Notes under the pieces: generated by a model | Told to the model about the DNA's origin: nothing | The model's database searches: none | The model's input: only the letters and a program-made list of their open reading frames with translations | From: Gemmatimonadota bacterium | GTDB taxonomy: Bacteria; Gemmatimonadota; Gemmatimonadetes; Gemmatimonadales; Gemmatimonadaceae | Length of the DNA stretch: 64,000 nucleotides | Direction: 5' to 3' | NCBI GenBank assembly: GCA_027307165.1 | Contig: DAHUXM010000027.1 | Span: forward strand, 62,001-126,000 | Position numbers and translations under genes: made by a program | In this document: in pieces, positions 62,303 through 64,000 of the stretch | Layout of the letters: every line of letters begins with the position of its first letter | Position numbering within the stretch: position 1 is the first letter of the stretch

Positions 62303-63078
62303 GGGGCGCCGATTCGGAGCGGTGACCACGATGGAGCATCGCTGGCCGGGAAGCTGTCGATGGTGCTGTCCCGGAATATCTCACGCATATCTTGCAGACG
62401 ACGTTGCTCGATCGCGCTGTCAAACAACGCGCGGGTGGAGTCCGTGCAACCGTCTCCGACACAGGGGAGCGGCGGTACCGAAACGATTCTGCGGTTCCGG
62501 ACTCTGGCCATCGCGAGTGGCGTGCGCAGACGCGTGCCGTCCTGCAGCATCATGGTCGGCGTCCCGCGGACGTGATATTGCTCCCGGCCGATCCTGCCCT
62601 CCTCGGCGACTGCGGCACGTGCGGCCGGACTGGCGAAGTCACGCTCGAATCTCGCGAAGTCGAGATCGGCAGCGCGTGCCAGCTCCAGCAACACACTGCG
62701 GTCGCCGATGTTGCGGCTCTCGCCGAAGAAGGCGCGCCGTACCGCGAGATCGAGACCCATTGCGACATCCATCCCCTGCTGCCGCGCTGCCCACACGGCT
62801 TCGAACGCCGGCAGGGTGGTCGCAGGCCAGTCAGGTGCAGTGTAGGGGACGAAGGATGCGTCTGGCTCCTGTATCGCCGCGAGCCACCATTCCTGCTCCA
62901 GGACGTCGCGTGGCGGTGCCTCGTGATTGAACAGCTCCAGCGGGAAGAAACGCGTATGTGCCAGAACGCGGCCGGCGTACTCCGGCTGAACGCGATGCAC
63001 GCGGACAGCCATCACGTAGCACCAGGGGCAATAGTATTCGGCCCATTCCCACAATTCCGCGATCGATCGATCACTCAT
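62299..63078 (-). CDS. DsbA/FrnE-like thioredoxin-fold oxidoreductase
   Basis: ATG 63078 follows GGGAGG with 8-nt spacing. The 259-residue protein has the active site YYCPWCYVMA near the N-terminus, an inserted helical domain, HVRGTPTMMLQDGTRL with the cis-Pro, and a C-terminal tail SFPASDAPSWSP that recurs in many short stress proteins. No signal peptide is seen, so it is probably a cytoplasmic FrnE-type enzyme. It is coupled to the Crp-family gene. Confidence 0.85.
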   Translation of the reverse strand: MSDRSIAELWEWAEYYCPWCYVMAVRVHRVQPEYAGRVLAHTRFFPLELFNHEAPPRDVLEQEWWLAAIQEPDASFVPYTAPDWPATTLPAFEAVWAARQQGMDVAMGLDLAVRRAFFGESRNIGDRSVLLELARAADLDFARFERDFASPAARAAVAEEGRIGREQYHVRGTPTMMLQDGTRLRTPLAMARVRNRRIVSVPPLPCVGDGCTDSTRALFDSAIEQRRLQDMREIFRDSTIDSFPASDAPSWSPLRIGAP

Positions 63079-63162
63079 CCGTGTGACCTCCCGTTCAGTG
63101 CTGAAGTGTACGCTCTGAAACCTGCGCTCCACGGCGTGCGCCCCGGCGGTACTCGGCTGCGG

Positions 63163-63180
63163 TTGTGACAATAATCACGT
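63163..63180. promoter_or_regulatory. Crp-family binding site upstream of dsbA-crp and SufT-like genes
   Basis: TTGTGA-CAATAA-TCACGT is close to the CRP consensus TGTGA-N6-TCACA. It lies 85 bp upstream of the minus-strand DsbA-like gene and 112 bp before the plus-strand MIP18 gene. The regulator encoded in the DsbA-like operon has the recognition helix expected for such a site, suggesting autoregulation. Confidence 0.55.
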
Positions 63181-63291
63181 TTCCACATCGGGCGCAGCGC
63201 GATCATTCAATCTATCAGATGCGACGGGCAGAAGATGCAGCCGCGCCCTTTCGCAGACAATACGCGTACCTGAGCAGACTGGAATACGCCG

Positions 63292-63603
63292 ATGGAGACA
63301 AGTAACGCAGCCGAAGGCGACATCTGGAACGCGCTACGTACCGTTATCGATCCGGAAATCGGTCTCGATATCGTTACGCTGGGCCTTGTATATGATGTCG
63401 CCTTCGGCACCGATTCCCCGGTGCCTGGCGATACTATCCGCGTCACGCATACACTCACCACGCCAGGATGTCCGATGGAGCGCGTAATCACGTCCGGCAT
63501 TCGCGCAGCTGTGGGTCGTGTTCCCGGTGTTGTGGCGGTGGAGACGAACCTGGTGTGGGATCCCATGTGGCACTCCGGGATGATCGCACCGGGTGCATGG
63601 TGA
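63292..63603 (+). CDS. MIP18/SufT-family Fe-S assembly protein
   Basis: Encodes 103 residues of a DUF59 domain: IWNALRTVIDPEIGLDIVTL, GLVYDVAF and the reactive-Cys loop LTTPGCPMERVI, ending LVWDPMWHSGMIAP. The conserved Cys in T-P-G-C-P is expected to carry iron or a cluster in Fe-S assembly. It stands alone on the plus strand behind a Crp-like site, opposite the DsbA-like gene. Confidence 0.88.
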   Translation: METSNAAEGDIWNALRTVIDPEIGLDIVTLGLVYDVAFGTDSPVPGDTIRVTHTLTTPGCPMERVITSGIRAAVGRVPGVVAVETNLVWDPMWHSGMIAPGAW

Positions 63604-63622
63604 CGCTGACTACCCGGAGCAG

Positions 63623-63690
63623 CTGACAGAACCGCCGCTCGCGCTGTTACTGGCATCGGAAGCCAGCGCTGCGAGCGGCGGTTCTGTCAG
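63623..63690. terminator. 20-bp perfect inverted repeat, bidirectional terminator
   Basis: Arms 63623-63642 and 63671-63690 are perfect reverse complements; within the 28-nt loop CTGGC and GCCAG (63650-63654, 63662-63666) form an inner stem. It starts 20 bp after the MIP18 stop and its right arm overlaps the DUF3565 stop codon. Confidence 0.8.
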
Positions 63691-63923
63691 GTGATTCCAG
63701 CTTCGCGCGGGTCGCAGCACTTGACGCATTCGAGCGTCTTGCCCAGGAAAGTCGCGCGGCCCGATTCAGTCGTGACCCAGGTTCTGACTTGCCACGGTGG
63801 GTCGTGCCGCACGTGTTGTGTGTGCCCGCACTCGAGATCGGCGACCCAGTGGTTCTCTTCATCCTGATGGAATCCGATTATCCGTCTTGGAATCGCCGAC
63901 CCCGCGCATGCATCCCGCTGCAT
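63687..63923 (-). CDS. DUF3565 small protein
   Basis: I start at ATG 63923, giving 78 residues. The motif string RIIGFHQDEENHWVADLECG, then THQHVRHDPPWQVR-like TQHVRHDPPWQVRTWV and CVKCC near the end matches DUF3565, a putative metal-binding (two Cys pairs plus His) family of unknown function. The 77 bp from here to the window end hold nothing I can identify. Confidence 0.85.
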   Translation of the reverse strand: MQRDACAGSAIPRRIIGFHQDEENHWVADLECGHTQHVRHDPPWQVRTWVTTESGRATFLGKTLECVKCCDPREAGIT

Positions 63924-64000
63924 TACAAACTCCGTTGATGTCCGTCGATGTCGCCTAGTGCGACATTGTGGTGAACTGCTTTGGTGTTCCAACCTGCACC

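Overview
The window is high-GC, densely coded bacterial DNA with short gaps and many 4-bp ATGA/GTGA overlaps. The gene content (BNR/Asp-box secreted proteins, S9 peptidases, two-domain multicopper oxidase, Sec-type clade II nitrous-oxide reductase cluster, TonB receptors, many single-domain heme/NO accessory proteins) suggests a soil or aquatic member of Gemmatimonadota. No rRNA or universal marker is present, so this placement is an inference. I saw no tRNA, rRNA, insertion sequence, prophage or CRISPR array.

Layout. 1-11.4 kb: secreted and membrane housekeeping genes (BNR propeller, a decayed PH-domain gene, selenium-binding-like propeller, retropepsin-like protein, DUF4126, membrane MutS-like ATPase, S9 peptidase). 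11.4-19.9 kb: Tat multicopper oxidase, PAS/GAF histidine kinase, PPOX-fold protein, SulP transporter, tyrosine-decarboxylase-like enzyme, HlyIII, DUF2231-like protein. 19.9-24.5 kb (minus): YceI - porin - DUF3108 - CopD-like - radical SAM/SPASM. 24.7-26.7 kb: two tandem-domain universal stress proteins. 26.8-34.2 kb (minus): TolC/adaptor/RND efflux, DUF2892, ArsR and MBL-fold genes. 34.3-40 kb (minus): cytochrome c lipoprotein, phosphoketolase-acetate kinase pair, a mini heme-copper-like protein, cupin and a ScdA-N/DUF542 protein. 40.2-48 kb: nosZ, a membrane protein, nosDFY, a plastocyanin and a TPCP-type P1B ATPase. 48-56.8 kb (minus): 2-nitropropane dioxygenase family enzyme, FTR1-cytochrome c fusion, mini heme-copper-like protein, DUF6544, two DUF2249 proteins, an NnrS/CcoN-like membrane protein and a Mrp ATPase. 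56.9-64 kb: NAD salvage (NaPRT, PnuC, NadR-type kinase), a TPP-riboswitch TonB receptor, a Crp-family regulator coupled to a DsbA-like protein, a MIP18/SufT protein and DUF3565.

How it fits together. Much of the window looks like a low-oxygen / nitrogen-oxide survival region: N2O respiration, proteins with NO-related domains (ScdA-N, DUF2249, H-x-H mini-oxidase proteins), phosphoketolase-acetate kinase ATP formation, universal stress proteins, and copper and iron handling. An 18-bp motif with a second half-site 22 bp downstream recurs in five intergenic regions in front of these modules (11477, 19232, 24588, 40030, 52781). I think it marks one regulon, possibly of a LuxR/NarL-type response regulator that lies outside the window. 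Separately, a Crp-type regulator whose recognition helix carries R-E-x-x-x-R has matching TGTGA-N6-TCAC sites upstream of its own operon and upstream of the radical SAM genes. An ArsR regulator shares a near-identical 11-bp element with the efflux-operon promoter.
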